NCBI GenBank assembly: GCA_037349315.1
Contig: JBAIAC010000154.1
Coordinates: forward strand, 1,488,001-1,552,000
Origin: Chelydra serpentina
Lineage: Eukaryota > Chordata > Testudines > Chelydridae
DNA length: 64,000 bases
Reading direction: 5' to 3'
A model generated the notes under the pieces. That model did not search any database. It saw only the letters and a list, made by a program, of their open reading frames with translations, and was not told the origin of the DNA. Every line of letters starts with the position of its first letter. Positions within the stretch are counted from its first letter, which is position 1. Both the position numbers and the translations under genes were made by a program. This document shows, piece after piece, positions 22,510 through 33,921 of the stretch.

Positions 22510-22800
22510 TTCATGTTTCCTTCCGGAGAAGCAGCTGCGGCAGAGAATTGCCCTGCCCGGGGTCCAGGGGGCGGCGGCTGCTGCTCCCTCCCTGGCAATC
22601 GGGAGCAGGGAGAGCGATTGAGAGGAGGAGGGGCGAATACACAACACGCTGGGGGAAGAGGTGGGGGGGAGGGGAGCTTTGCTACCGCCTGCCATGCAAC
22701 AGCAGGACAGAGCCCCGGGAAAAGCAGCAGAGAAGAGAGGCCGAGCTGGGGCCCCTTCGGAGCGTGGGCCCGGAACCACTGGAGCAGGTGGCTCCATGGT
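22510..22800. other. GC-rich segment adjoining the zinc-finger stop codon
   Basis: The base composition changes abruptly to GC-rich with several CpG and purine-rich phrases just beyond the end of the zinc-finger frame. It could be part of the 3' untranslated region or an insertion. No domain is recognised on either strand. Confidence 0.4.
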
Positions 22801-22807
22801 AAATCCG

Positions 22808-24373
<1,566 letters not shown>

Positions 24374-24530
24374 TCAGGATAGGTGGGAAACATGAGTGAC
24401 ATCTGCCTAATGATTCCACATCTGCAGGGTACAATCCTGAACTTGGAGAGTTCACAAGGTCTTTGTAGGGTATCCCAAATGTTTCCTCTATTCACCGACA
24501 GTTTTTGAGTTGGTTTAACCAATTCCTCAC

Positions 24531-24644
24531 CTGTGCAGGCAGCTCTCGGGAGCACTTCTTTCTCAGAGCCATAGAGGTCTGGGACCCATGGCTCTTCCCT
24601 TCGTTCCAGCTGTGAGATCACATCAGGTTTGGAAACTGGAAACC
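24531..24644 (-). CDS. KRAB-B-like exon of the zinc-finger gene
   Basis: A 114-nt segment lies between an acceptor (GAGCAG, AG at 24645-24646) and a donor (GTGAGG at 24525-24530). It translates to text including [19 protein letters not shown] and [11 protein letters not shown], the KRAB B-box pattern found before the linker exon of KRAB zinc-finger genes. The KRAB domain recruits co-repressor in the nucleus. A KRAB A-box exon, which makes the main contact, is not recognised between here and 33 kb; it may lie beyond the inserted CR1 and LTR sequences or be lost. Exon phase is compatible with joining to 24126. A partly decayed gene is possible. Confidence 0.8.
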
Positions 24645-25186
24645 CTGCTCAAGGCAAAGAAAACAAGGGAGGTCAGTGGAATTTGAGGGATACCTGTCAC
24701 AAAGAATATTCCATGATTTTAAGCCCAGCTCATGTTTAAGCAGTAACATCCCAAGGCTAACTTCCTTTGCTCAAAGTGCCAAGAGAGTTATTGTCATATT
24801 CATTACCTTAGTGCCTTAGCACCATCTAACAGTGGGTCCCCATTGTGCTAGGACAAGTACAAACACAAAATAGTAGATGGCCCATGCCCTGAACAATTTA
24901 CAATCAAATAGACAAGACAGACATCAGCTGGGGAGGGGCTAGAACCCACTGTGAGAATATAGATATTCAGGCCTGCCTGTAAAGACTATACTTTAAGAAC
25001 TTAGGTGTATATTTATCACTTAGCTAGTTACAGGGATACAAAAACAAAGAATCAAAATCTCAGTCTTCCTGTGTATGGGCCTTCTCTCACTAGGATAGAA
25101 TCATAGAATCATAGAATCTCAGGGTTGGAAGGGACCTCAGGAGGTCATCTAGTCCAACCCCCTGCTCAAAGCAGGACCAACCCCAA

Positions 25187-27142
25187 CTAGATCATCCCAG
25201 CCAGGGCTTTGTCAAGCCTGACCTTAAAAACCTCTAAGGAAGGAGATTCCACCACCTCCCTAGGTAACCCATTCCAGTGCTTCACCACCCTACTAGTGAA
25301 AAAGGTTTTCCTAATATCCAACCTAAACCTCTCCCTCTGCAACTTGAGACCATTACACCTTGTTCTGTCATCTTCTACCACTGAGAACAGTCTAGATCCA
25401 TCCTCTTTGGAACCCCCTTTTAGGTAGTTGAAAGCAGCTATCAAATCCCCCCTCACTCTTCTCTTCTGCAGGCTAAACAATCCCAGTTCCCTCAGCCTCT
25501 CCTCATAAGTCATGTGCTCCAGCCCCCTAATAATTTTTGTTGCCCTCCGTTGGACTCTTTCCAATTCATCCACATCCTTTTTGTAGTGTGGGGCCCAAAA
25601 CTGGACACAGTACTCCAAATGAGGCCTCACCAGTGCCGAATAGAGGGGAATAATCACGTCCCTCGATCTGCTGGAAATGCCCCTACTTATACAGCCCAAA
25701 ATGCCGTTAGTCTTCTTGGCAACAAGGGCACACTGTTGACTCATATTCAGCTTTTCGTCCACTGTAACCCCTAGGTCCTTTTCTGCAGAACTGCTGCCCA
25801 GCCATTCGGTCCCTAGTCTGTAGCAGTGCATGGGATTCTTCTGTCCTAAGTGCAGGACTCTGCACTTGTCCTTGTTGAACCTCATCAGATTTCTTTTGGC
25901 CCAATCCTCTAATTTGTCTAGGTCCCTCTGTATCCTATCCCTACCCTCCAGCGTATCAACCACTCCTCCCAGTTTAGTGTCATCTGCAAACTTGCTAAGG
26001 GTGCAGTCCACACCATCCTCCAGGTCGTTGATGAAGATATTGAACAAAACCGGCCCCAGCACCGACCCTTGGGGCACTCCACTTGATACCGGCTGCCAAC
26101 TAGACATGGAGCCATTGATCACTACCCATTGAGCACGACCATCCAGCCAGTTTTCTATCCACCTTACCATCCATTCATCCAGCCCATACTTCTTTAACTT
26201 GCTGGCAAGAACACTGTGGGAGACTGTATCAAAAGCTTTGCTAAAGTCAAGAAATAGCACATCCACTGCTTTCCCCTCATCCACAGAGCCAGTTATCTCA
26301 TCATAGAAGGCAATTAGGTTAGTCAGGCATGACTTGCCCTTGGTGAATCCATGCTGACTGTTCCTGATCACTTTCCCCTCCTTTAAGTGGTTCAGAATTG
26401 ATTCCTTGAGGACCTGTTCCATGATTTTTCCAGGGATTGAGGTGAGACTGACTGGCCTGTAGTTCCCCGGATCTTCCTTCTTCCCTTTTTTAAAGATGGG
26501 CACTACATTCGCTTTTTTCCAGTCATCCAGGACCTCCCCCGATTGCCATGATTTGTCAAAGATAATGGCCAATGGCTCTGCAATCACATCGGCCAACTCC
26601 TTTAGCACCCTCGGATGCAGTGCATCCGACCCCATGGACTTGTGTTCGTCCAGCTTTTCTAAATAGTCCCAAACTACTTCTTTCTCCACAGAGGGCTGGT
26701 CACCTCCTCCCCATACCGTGCTGCGGAGTGCAGCCGTCTGGGAGTTGCCCTTGTCTGTGAAGACAGAGGCAAAAAAAGCATTGAGTACACTAGCTTTCTC
26801 CACATCCTCTGTCACAAGGTTCCCTCCCTCATTCAGCAAGGGGCCCACACGTTCCTTGACTTTCTTCTTGTTGCTAACATACCTGAAGAAACCCTTCTTG
26901 TTACTCCTAACATCTCCAGCTAGCTGCAACTCCAAGTGTGATTTGGCCTTCCTAATTTCACTCCTGCATGCCTGAACAATATTTTTATACTCCTCCCTGG
27001 TCATTTGTCCAATCTTCCACTTCTTGTAAGCTGCTTTTTTGTGTTTAAGACGAGCAAGGATTTCACTGTTAAGCCAAGCTGGTCGCCTGCCATATTTACT
27101 TTTCTTTCTACACATCGGGATGGTTTGTTCCTGCAACCTCAA
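25187..27142 (-). CDS. CR1 ORF2 reverse transcriptase part
   Basis: The frame covers about 650 codons to a TAA-type end at 25187, encoding the C-terminal two-thirds of a non-LTR retrotransposon protein. Visible motifs, counting from the first codon after the MITE, are [16 protein letters not shown] (228-243), [11 protein letters not shown] (299-309), [12 protein letters not shown] (356-367) and the catalytic FADDTK (385-390), followed by thumb and C-terminal regions. It would copy the element RNA at a nicked genomic site (target-primed reverse transcription). No start codon of its own is present: the frame was continuous with the endonuclease at 27445-28419 before the MITE inserted. Chain length and motif order match CR1 ORF2 and nothing is missing from the polymerase domain. 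Confidence 0.93.
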   Translation of the reverse strand: MRLQEQTIPMCRKKSKYGRRPAWLNSEILARLKHKKAAYKKWKIGQMTREEYKNIVQACRSEIRKAKSHLELQLAGDVRSNKKGFFRYVSNKKKVKERVGPLLNEGGNLVTEDVEKASVLNAFFASVFTDKGNSQTAALRSTVWGGGDQPSVEKEVVWDYLEKLDEHKSMGSDALHPRVLKELADVIAEPLAIIFDKSWQSGEVLDDWKKANVVPIFKKGKKEDPGNYRPVSLTSIPGKIMEQVLKESILNHLKEGKVIRNSQHGFTKGKSCLTNLIAFYDEITGSVDEGKAVDVLFLDFSKAFDTVSHSVLASKLKKYGLDEWMVRWIENWLDGRAQWVVINGSMSSWQPVSSGVPQGSVLGPVLFNIFINDLEDGVDCTLSKFADDTKLGGVVDTLEGRDRIQRDLDKLEDWAKRNLMRFNKDKCRVLHLGQKNPMHCYRLGTEWLGSSSAEKDLGVTVDEKLNMSQQCALVAKKTNGILGCISRGISSRSRDVIIPLYSALVRPHLEYCVQFWAPHYKKDVDELERVQRRATKIIRGLEHMTYEERLRELGLFSLQKRRVRGDLIAAFNYLKGGSKEDGSRLFSVVEDDRTRCNGLKLQRERFRLDIRKTFFTSRVVKHWNGLPREVVESPSLEVFKVRLDKALAGMI

Positions 27143-27145
27143 TAA

Positions 27146-27441
27146 GGGTAGGTCTATACTTACGCGTCGCGTCGAACGCGTCGGATCGATGTTCTGGGTT
27201 CGATTTATCGCGTCTTGTCAAGACGCGATAAATCGAACCAGGAAGTGCTCCGTCGTCGACGCTGGTACTCCAGCTCGACGAACGGAGTAGGCGGAGTCGA
27301 CGGGGGAGCCTGCGCGCCGCGTGTGGACCCCGGGTAAGTGCTTTTTCATTCGAACTAAGGTACTTCGACTTCAGCTACGTTATTCACGTAGCTGAAGTTG
27401 CGTACCTTAGTTCGATAGGGGGGGGTAGTGTAGACCTAGCC
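27146..27441. mobile_element. 296-bp Harbinger-type MITE, TAA target duplication
   Basis: The insertion has termini GGGTAGGTCTATACT and, inverted at the right, GGCTAGGTCTACACTAC, flanked by TAA at 27143-27145 and 27442-27444, the 3-bp TWA duplication of Harbinger elements. Inside are a 43-nt perfect palindrome with one central base (27197-27239) and a second long imperfect hairpin (27351-27414). CpG content is high, so methylation decay is limited and the insertion is recent. It splits the CR1 ORF2. Confidence 0.92.
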
Positions 27442-28419
27442 TAAGGTTTCTTTACAATACAGCCAGCTTTCCTCGACTCCTTTCCCCCTCATGTTATTCT
27501 CCCAGGGGACCTTGCCCATCAGTTCCCTGAGGGAGTCAAAGTCTGCTTTTCTGAAGTCCAGGCTCTGTATTCTACTGCTCTCCTTTCTTCCTTGTGTCAG
27601 GATCCTGAACTCGACCATCTCATGGTCACTGCCTCCCAGGTTCCCATCCACTATTGCTTCCTCTACTATTTCTTCCCTGTTTGTGAGCAGCAGGTCAAGA
27701 AGAGCTTTTCCCCTAGTTGGTTCCTCCAGCACTTGCACCAGGAAATTGTCCCCTACACTTTCCAAAAACTTCCTGGATTGTCTGTGGACCGCTGTATTGC
27801 TCTCCCAGCAGATGTCGGGGTGATTAAAGTCACCCATGAGAACCAGGGCCTGTGATCTAGTAACTTCTGTTAGTTGCTGGAAGAAAGCCTCGTCCACCTC
27901 ATCCCCCTGGTCTGGTAGTCTGTAGCAGACTCCCACCACGACATTACCCTTGTTGCTCACACTTCTCAATTTAATCCAGAGACTCTCAGGTTTTTCTGCA
28001 GTTTCATACTGGAGCTCTGAGCAGTCATACTGCTCTCTTACATACAACGCAACTCCCCCACCTTTTCTGCCCTGCCTATCCTTCCTGAACAGTTTATATC
28101 CATCCATGACAGTACTCCAATCGTGTGAGTTATCCCACCAAGTCTCTGTTATTCCAATTACGTCATAATTCCTTGACTGTGCCAGGACTTCCAGTTCTCC
28201 CTGCTTATTCCCCAGGCTTCTTGCATTTGTGTATAGGCATTTAAGATAACTCACCGATCGTCCTGCTGTCCCAGTATGGGGCAGGAGCCCTCCCCTCTTG
28301 CACTCACTTACTTGTGCTTCCTCCCGGTATCCCACTTCCCCACTTACCTCGGCCTTTGGCTCAGTCTCAGGCCTTGTTCTTAAGCTAAGGCCCCCATCCT
28401 CACATCCCAAACCAGTCAC
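27436..28419 (-). CDS. CR1 ORF2 endonuclease part
   Basis: The frame encodes about 320 residues of ORF2, closed prematurely by a TAG contributed by the MITE. An APE-like endonuclease is shown by [12 protein letters not shown] (65-76), ITETWWDN (90-97), [10 protein letters not shown] (196-205) and SDHEMVEF (264-271), the regions holding the catalytic Glu, Asp/Asn and His. The enzyme nicks genomic DNA to start reverse transcription. The frame is in register with the polymerase part on the other side of the MITE, with the TAA target site read as part of a sense codon pair. The first 50 residues before the domain are the usual CR1 leader. Upstream sequence is replaced by an LTR. Confidence 0.9.
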   Translation of the reverse strand: MTGLGCEDGGLSLRTRPETEPKAEVSGEVGYREEAQVSECKRGGLLPHTGTAGRSVSYLKCLYTNARSLGNKQGELEVLAQSRNYDVIGITETWWDNSHDWSTVMDGYKLFRKDRQGRKGGGVALYVREQYDCSELQYETAEKPESLWIKLRSVSNKGNVVVGVCYRLPDQGDEVDEAFFQQLTEVTRSQALVLMGDFNHPDICWESNTAVHRQSRKFLESVGDNFLVQVLEEPTRGKALLDLLLTNREEIVEEAIVDGNLGGSDHEMVEFRILTQGRKESSRIQSLDFRKADFDSLRELMGKVPWENNMRGKGVEESWLYCKETLG

Positions 28420-28435
28420 ACGGAAATAAGGCGGT

Positions 28436-29134
28436 TGTTAGGAAGACGATCTTGCCCAGATAGTGCCCATCACCACCAGATAAAGAAACAGATCTTAAGA
28501 TGCTTAAAGGAAATTTAGTTTGATAGCATCCTGTCTCACAAGAAATCACTTATCAATGGCCTTGGTACCCTCATTTCTGTATTGTTCTATCTTTATGGCC
28601 ACCACATTTCTATTGTTAATCTGTTTGGTTCTCAAATTGTTTCTGTCTGCTGTATAATTAATTTTGCTAGGTGTAAGTTAATTAGGGTAGTAAGATATAA
28701 TTAGTTAGAGAATTATGTTACAATATGTTAGGATTGGTTAGTTAAATTTCAGTAAAATGATTAGTTAAGGTATAGGTGAGAATATGACTATATAAACTGG
28801 GGTCAAATGGGGGGGGGAGAAGGGAAATTGGTGTCAGGTTTATTAACGGGGGGAACAGGGAGACGGCAAGGCTCTGCAGCATCAGAGCCAGGAAAGAGGA
28901 CGCGGGGTAAACGCTCTGCGGCATCAGAGCCAGGAAGGGGGACGTGGGGTAAACGCTCTGCGGCGTCAGAGCTGGGAACGGAACACTGGGGAACAGACTC
29001 TATGGGCGTACGGCGATAAGCCCGACTGGTGTGAATGGCTTTGGAATATGCTTGATTCGAAATTAACCCCAATAAATATCACATTATCTGCCCTTCGGAC
29101 GTCTGGTCTTTTCCTGCTTGCTGTCTGCGTAACA
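28436..29134 (+). mobile_element. ERV-type solo LTR
   Basis: The 699-bp block starts TGTTA and ends TAACA. It has a TATAAA at 28791-28796 and AATAAA at 29071-29076, with GTCTGGTCTTTTCC downstream, as expected for U3, R and U5 in plus orientation. A 42-bp unit is repeated three times at about 28871-28990. No primer-binding site or gag follows, so it is a solo LTR. The flanking bases show no clear target duplication. Its left edge truncates the CR1 element. Confidence 0.7.
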
Positions 29135-32100
29135 AGAAGCAGGCAAGTGGGAGGGTGAAGGGAAAGCCCTCTAACAAAACTGACATGACCTGATAACCGA
29201 GAGGTAAGCCTTAGCAGAAGGTTTTAATACAGTTTGGAACTAATCAGGGATTCCCTCGAGGACTGATGGGGGGGTGATGGCAAATACGCATTTAGATCCT
29301 TTTCTTGTTTTATCTTTTCCCCATAAGGCTTAACCTCTGGCACACTGTCATGGATGCATAGCATCTGTGCAATGCCCTGGCTTTTAACCAGTCCTTGGGA
29401 GGTGCCCCTTGAGTGCACTAGACCCCCAAGGGGTCCCACTCTTCCACAAGGATAGGCCATGTAGCTTCAGCACCTCAGACTGAGCCTCTGGCTTCAACAC
29501 TCCTATTTCAACCCGTGAGCTCTGCCAGCAGGTCCAGCTGAACTACACTCCTGTTCAGAGACTGTTCCTCATTCGATGCACCTCAGCAAGTTTGTGCTGT
29601 GACACTGGGCAGACTGTTAAAATATAGCAGGGTTTATTAGTCAACCAAAACACAGCATTGGAAAGTCCTTAGATTAGGACAGAGAAGCGAAGGCAACAAT
29701 ATAGTCCATATTGGCCAATGCTCTTGAGCCATGCTGCTGTTGAAAACAGTTTTGTTTCCTTCCACTTTGCCTGTCCATTTGTCTTCGCTCCGGTAGAGCT
29801 CCCCGTGTCTGCGAGCCCAGTTCTTCCTGCTCCCAAAAACATAACGAGTCCATGTATGCTTCACTCAGCCAAGCGGAGATCCTCCCATGGACAGGTGACA
29901 ATTATTCCCTTGTCTCCGTCGGGTATTCCATTGATGTAGGTTGGTCCCAGCACATCCTTAATGACCCATTCATATCACCTTAAGACAGCTACGTGACAAA
30001 ACACCTCATGTCTCCTGCTCTTTATAATCATAGCAATACCGATCACAGAGGGAAAATGAGGTGCATATTGGCAACATAGAATAATCACAAAAATTCCCAC
30101 CTCTATCACACACACACTGCTCACAGCCCTTGGAGAGAAAGCAAACCACAGGAACAGGACATTAGTCCAGTGAACACAGTGGAGGACAGGCTGAAATCCT
30201 CAAACCCTGGTTAAAAAGGAGAGGCATGTGGGTCCTTACCCACAGAGAGGGGCTGGTTAGAGGCCTGATACCCGAGAGGGCATTCCTTGAGCAGACCATG
30301 GAGGCAGGTCAAAGGCTTAGTTACCCCAGAACTGTGACATTGCAAAAGCACATTTGGGAGAATTAGGAAATCTAGTGACTCAGGTGTAATGGGAGGGAGA
30401 ATTAAACTCCCCCAGTGTGTGGAGGAGGCTGGGGAATTAAACACTAAAATTCAGGAGCAACAGCCTCTAATTCTTCTGGAAAAGGAGAATGTTAGAAACA
30501 AGAACTGGGCCACGCAACCTCAGGAGGGACAGGCTCAAAGATCCAAGGAGCCTGGAGGGAAGACAGCTTGTGGCTTCTGTGGAAGGCGGGGGGGGGAAGG
30601 GGGAGGGAGGGGGGGGACGACGACGGACACGACTCTCTCCAAACTCTCGCTCCTGTTGACTCTGACCTGATTTTATGATCTATGACCCAGTCTCAGGTCT
30701 TGTCGGCAATTTTATACTCGCTAGAGGTAAAATGTTATCAGAGTATTGCTTATTAGCTTGGAACATGCATGGAGGGGCAAGGAGGTGAACAGAAATGAAT
30801 GGCTTATTAAGTTTGCTATAGTGAAGGGCCTTATATTAGGTGGAGGCTTTATGGGAGAAGTTATGCTGAAGTCTGGGATTTACCTGAATAGGCTTCAGGA
30901 GAGAATCCCAGGTCAGATATTTTGCACCCTGATTTTGAGACACTAACAAGGAACCACAAATAGGTGCAATACGCCACAGGATTCCGAAAGGAAGTAAGTT
31001 TGGAGCAGGCTTTAGCAATTAGGTTGCTATGCAATATCTCTACAGTTGGACCGCATTCATATATTGGAATTATTAATAAATAAGTGATGTAAATCATGAG
31101 TATTAATATCATTTAGGGGCGACTTTTGACATTGTTCACCCGCCATCTATCAACACAGCCAGATTCTACTAGCTGGGAAGGGGGGGAAAGGGAAAGGAGG
31201 GCTATGAATCATACCCCTCCCCGCCAGCATTTCAAACGTGGAACGTTGATCATGTCGGGACGCATACATCTCCTTGGATAAGCATTTTACTCGCTTGGGT
31301 GCATTTGCCTCATGGCGCACAAATCTGAACTCTGCTTCAAAAATTTGCACAGAAGACATTTTTTGCGCACACGGCCTGTCATACATTAGAGGGAACATTG
31401 GGGGGCAGTTATTGGCATTATTTTAATCAGAGTAAAGGAGCAGATATGGTATATAGCCATCCTATTACCATAAGGAAGTGGATAAAATACCTCGCCGAGT
31501 TAACATTTTTTCACTTTGTCGAGTCCCCAAGTAAACTGAAGCACGGCCTCCGTTCTGATGGTCTCCCTTGCCCCTCGATATTGGTTTCCAATGGTGTCCA
31601 TAACTTGTAAGTATGCATAAGGCAAGACCCCCTTTACTATACTTATCTTAGGCTAATCGTTATGTGTATTGATCCTTGCCTATGATTTCAATTATAACGG
31701 TCTGCATTAAATCAAGTTTCTGTGTGTTTCACCAAATTCCATCTTCTCAATTAACTTTGAGTAGCCTTGTACAAGGGCAAGTTGTACCCCAATATGCAAT
31801 CTTAGAGGTGTAAAAAATGCCCATTTGTGCTTGGGTAGTGGGCCTGCTATGGGAGGGAGGAATGCAGCAAGGACTCAGGAACGGTGGCCAGGGTCGCTGT
31901 GCATAGAGATGGGGAGGTTGGATGGGGAGGGGGGTAATGAGTGAGAGAGGGAGGTCAAGAGTTAAAATAATATTTGGGGGGGAAATGTAAAAAGAAGTGA
32001 AACAACAGAAATAAAACTGGAGCGTAGGCTCTAAAGCAACAAGACTTGGGTAGGGATTCGGAGTTAAAGGTCTGGGATCCCCCACAGCTGTAGATCCCAA

Positions 32101-32409
32101 AACTTCTCCTCCTTCCCACTCACCCACCCCAGCGCACTTCCTGGGTGCCCTTTCTCCACACTCCCCTCCCCTTCTTCCCATTACTCTCAGCCGTCACCGC
32201 CTCCCAGCACCTTAGGAGCTTCTTGTGTTCCCTCCTGGTCTCTCAGTACCTCCTCCCTCCCTGCTACTTCTTAGCTCTAACCCTGCACACACCCTTGACA
32301 TTTCCTGGCACCCCAGAATTATCTAATCCCCCCGTTCTCCTCCCCTCCCACAGCTCTGTTCTCCCTTCACCTGTGGGGTCCTGAAGGGCAACATTATGCG
32401 CAATCCTAT
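29135..32409. other. Mostly unrecognised; scattered repeat fragments
   Basis: No gene is supported. TTTATT at 29633-29638 could be an AATAAA in a minus-strand LTR-like piece around 29480-30100. A purine/G-rich tract lies at 30585-30625. The phrase TAGAGGGAACATTGG at 31389-31403 resembles the end of a dispersed element. A pyrimidine-rich region lies at 32100-32360. Short open frames match no family that I recognise. Confidence 0.45.
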
Positions 32410-33295
32410 TGTGACGGTGTTCCCAATTAAACTTTATGGGGAGATGCTTATAAATGTATATATGATGTAACTGGAATATGGTTTATGCTACATGTGCCAC
32501 GTAACATATCTCTGTAAAAGTTATGATCTACTGAATCTATTCCTCCTGTTTGTATGCATGTATCATTGTTGTAGTTGAAGTTACGAATATTGGCTTTATA
32601 TTTGCTGGGTTAATACATAGCCTTGGTAAGAGCATGGGATCATGAGTGGAGAAAAAGAATGTGCAAGTTAAGTGCAAGCACTTAACAGACAAAAGGAGTC
32701 CCAGACACCAATCCACATCTGAGCTTGGCCAAAAATGTCACTGGGCTTGTTTCGGAATTGTGCATGGACATGTGACTTGCCCATGTGATCCCAAAACTCC
32801 AGGGTAACATGATGCTACACAGGGAGTGAGGAGGAGCCTCCATCCAGGGGAGAAAGTCTATTTAAATCCCGGGGAGGCCCCTCCATGTTGTCTTCAGCTG
32901 GCTAAAGAGAGAGGCTCTCCACCCCCCAAGGACATACCTGAAAGAGACTGAACAAAGGACAAAGACAATAGGGGGTGTGAGCGATTGCTGGGCCCAGGCT
33001 AAGAGTTCTACAGCCTGTAAAAGAAAGAGACTGGAACTGGTGAGGTTTTTATCTGTGTTGAGTTTGATTAGACCTAGACGTGTGTGTTTAATTTTATTTT
33101 ACTTAGTAATTCACTTTGTTCTGTCTGTCACTACTTGGAATCACTTAAATCCTACTTTCTGTACTTATTAAAATCACTTTTTACTTATTAAGTTACCTGG
33201 AGTATGTGTTAGTACCGGGGGGAGGGGGGGGGCAAACAGCTGTGCATATCTTTCTATCTTTGAAATAGAAGGCGAACTATTTATGAGTTTACCCT
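32410..33295 (+). mobile_element. Truncated LTR of the Ty3/Gypsy-like family
   Basis: It begins TGTGACGGTGTTCCC like the complete LTRs, continues through the U3 and R-like regions, and stops near GAGTTTACCCTTG, some 200 bp before the normal end, where a second LTR head begins. It is more diverged from the other copies than they are from each other. Confidence 0.85.
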
Positions 33296-33356
33296 TGTGA
33301 CGGTGTTCCCCATAAAACTTTATGGGGAGATGCTTACAAATGTATATATGTAACTA
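33296..33356 (+). mobile_element. 61-bp LTR head fragment in plus orientation
   Basis: The first 60 bp of the LTR (TGTGACGGTGTTCCCCATAA onwards) abut, head outward, a minus-orientation LTR at 33357. The arrangement is a breakpoint, described in the findings. Confidence 0.8.
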
Positions 33357-33921
33357 TAGCCTGGGCCCAGCAATCACTCACCCCCCTAATATCTTTGTCC
33401 TTTGTTCAGTTCCCCTCAGGAATGTCCTTGGGGGGGTGGAGAGCTTCTTCCTTTAGCCAGCTGAAGACAAAATGGAAGGGTCTTGCAAGGGTTTTTATAG
33501 CCTTTCTTCCTCTCCCTGTGTAGGATCCAGTTGCCCTGGAGTTTTGGGATCACATGGGCAAGTCACCTGCCCATGCGCCCTAACCAGTCTAACCAGTTGC
33601 ATTCCAGACCCGGCCCCAATGTGGATTGGGGTCTGCAACGTCTTTTGTCTGTCAAGTGCTCGCATTTAACAGGCATTCTTTGCTCCAAAGATGATCCCAT
33701 GCACTTACAAAGGCTATGTACAAAACCAGCAAATATAAAACCAATCTTCATAACTCCCACTACAACAATGATACATGCATACAAACAGGAGGAGTAAATT
33801 CAGTAGGTCATAACTTTCCCAGAGATATGTTACATGGCACATGTAGCATAAAACATATTTTAGTTACATAGATACATTTATAAGCATCTCCCCATAAAGT
33901 TTTATGGGGAACACCGTCACA
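33357..33921 (-). mobile_element. Truncated 3' LTR of gag-pro element 1
   Basis: On the minus strand this is the first 565 bp of the LTR, starting TGTGACGG at 33921. The polypurine tract CAGGAGGAGGG at 33922-33932 immediately precedes it. The remaining half of the LTR is missing at 33357. Confidence 0.88.

Larger units (their letters stand above)
25097..28435 (-). mobile_element. CR1 LINE, 5'-truncated, with MITE insertion
   Basis: The minus-strand element ends at about 25097 with repeated ATTCTATGAT units, the CR1 hallmark, and carries ORF2 endonuclease and reverse transcriptase in one reading frame apart from a MITE at 27146-27441. The 5' edge coincides with the start of an LTR at 28436, so ORF1 and the promoter are absent. 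The coding part has no other stop or frameshift, so the copy is young. Confidence 0.93.
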
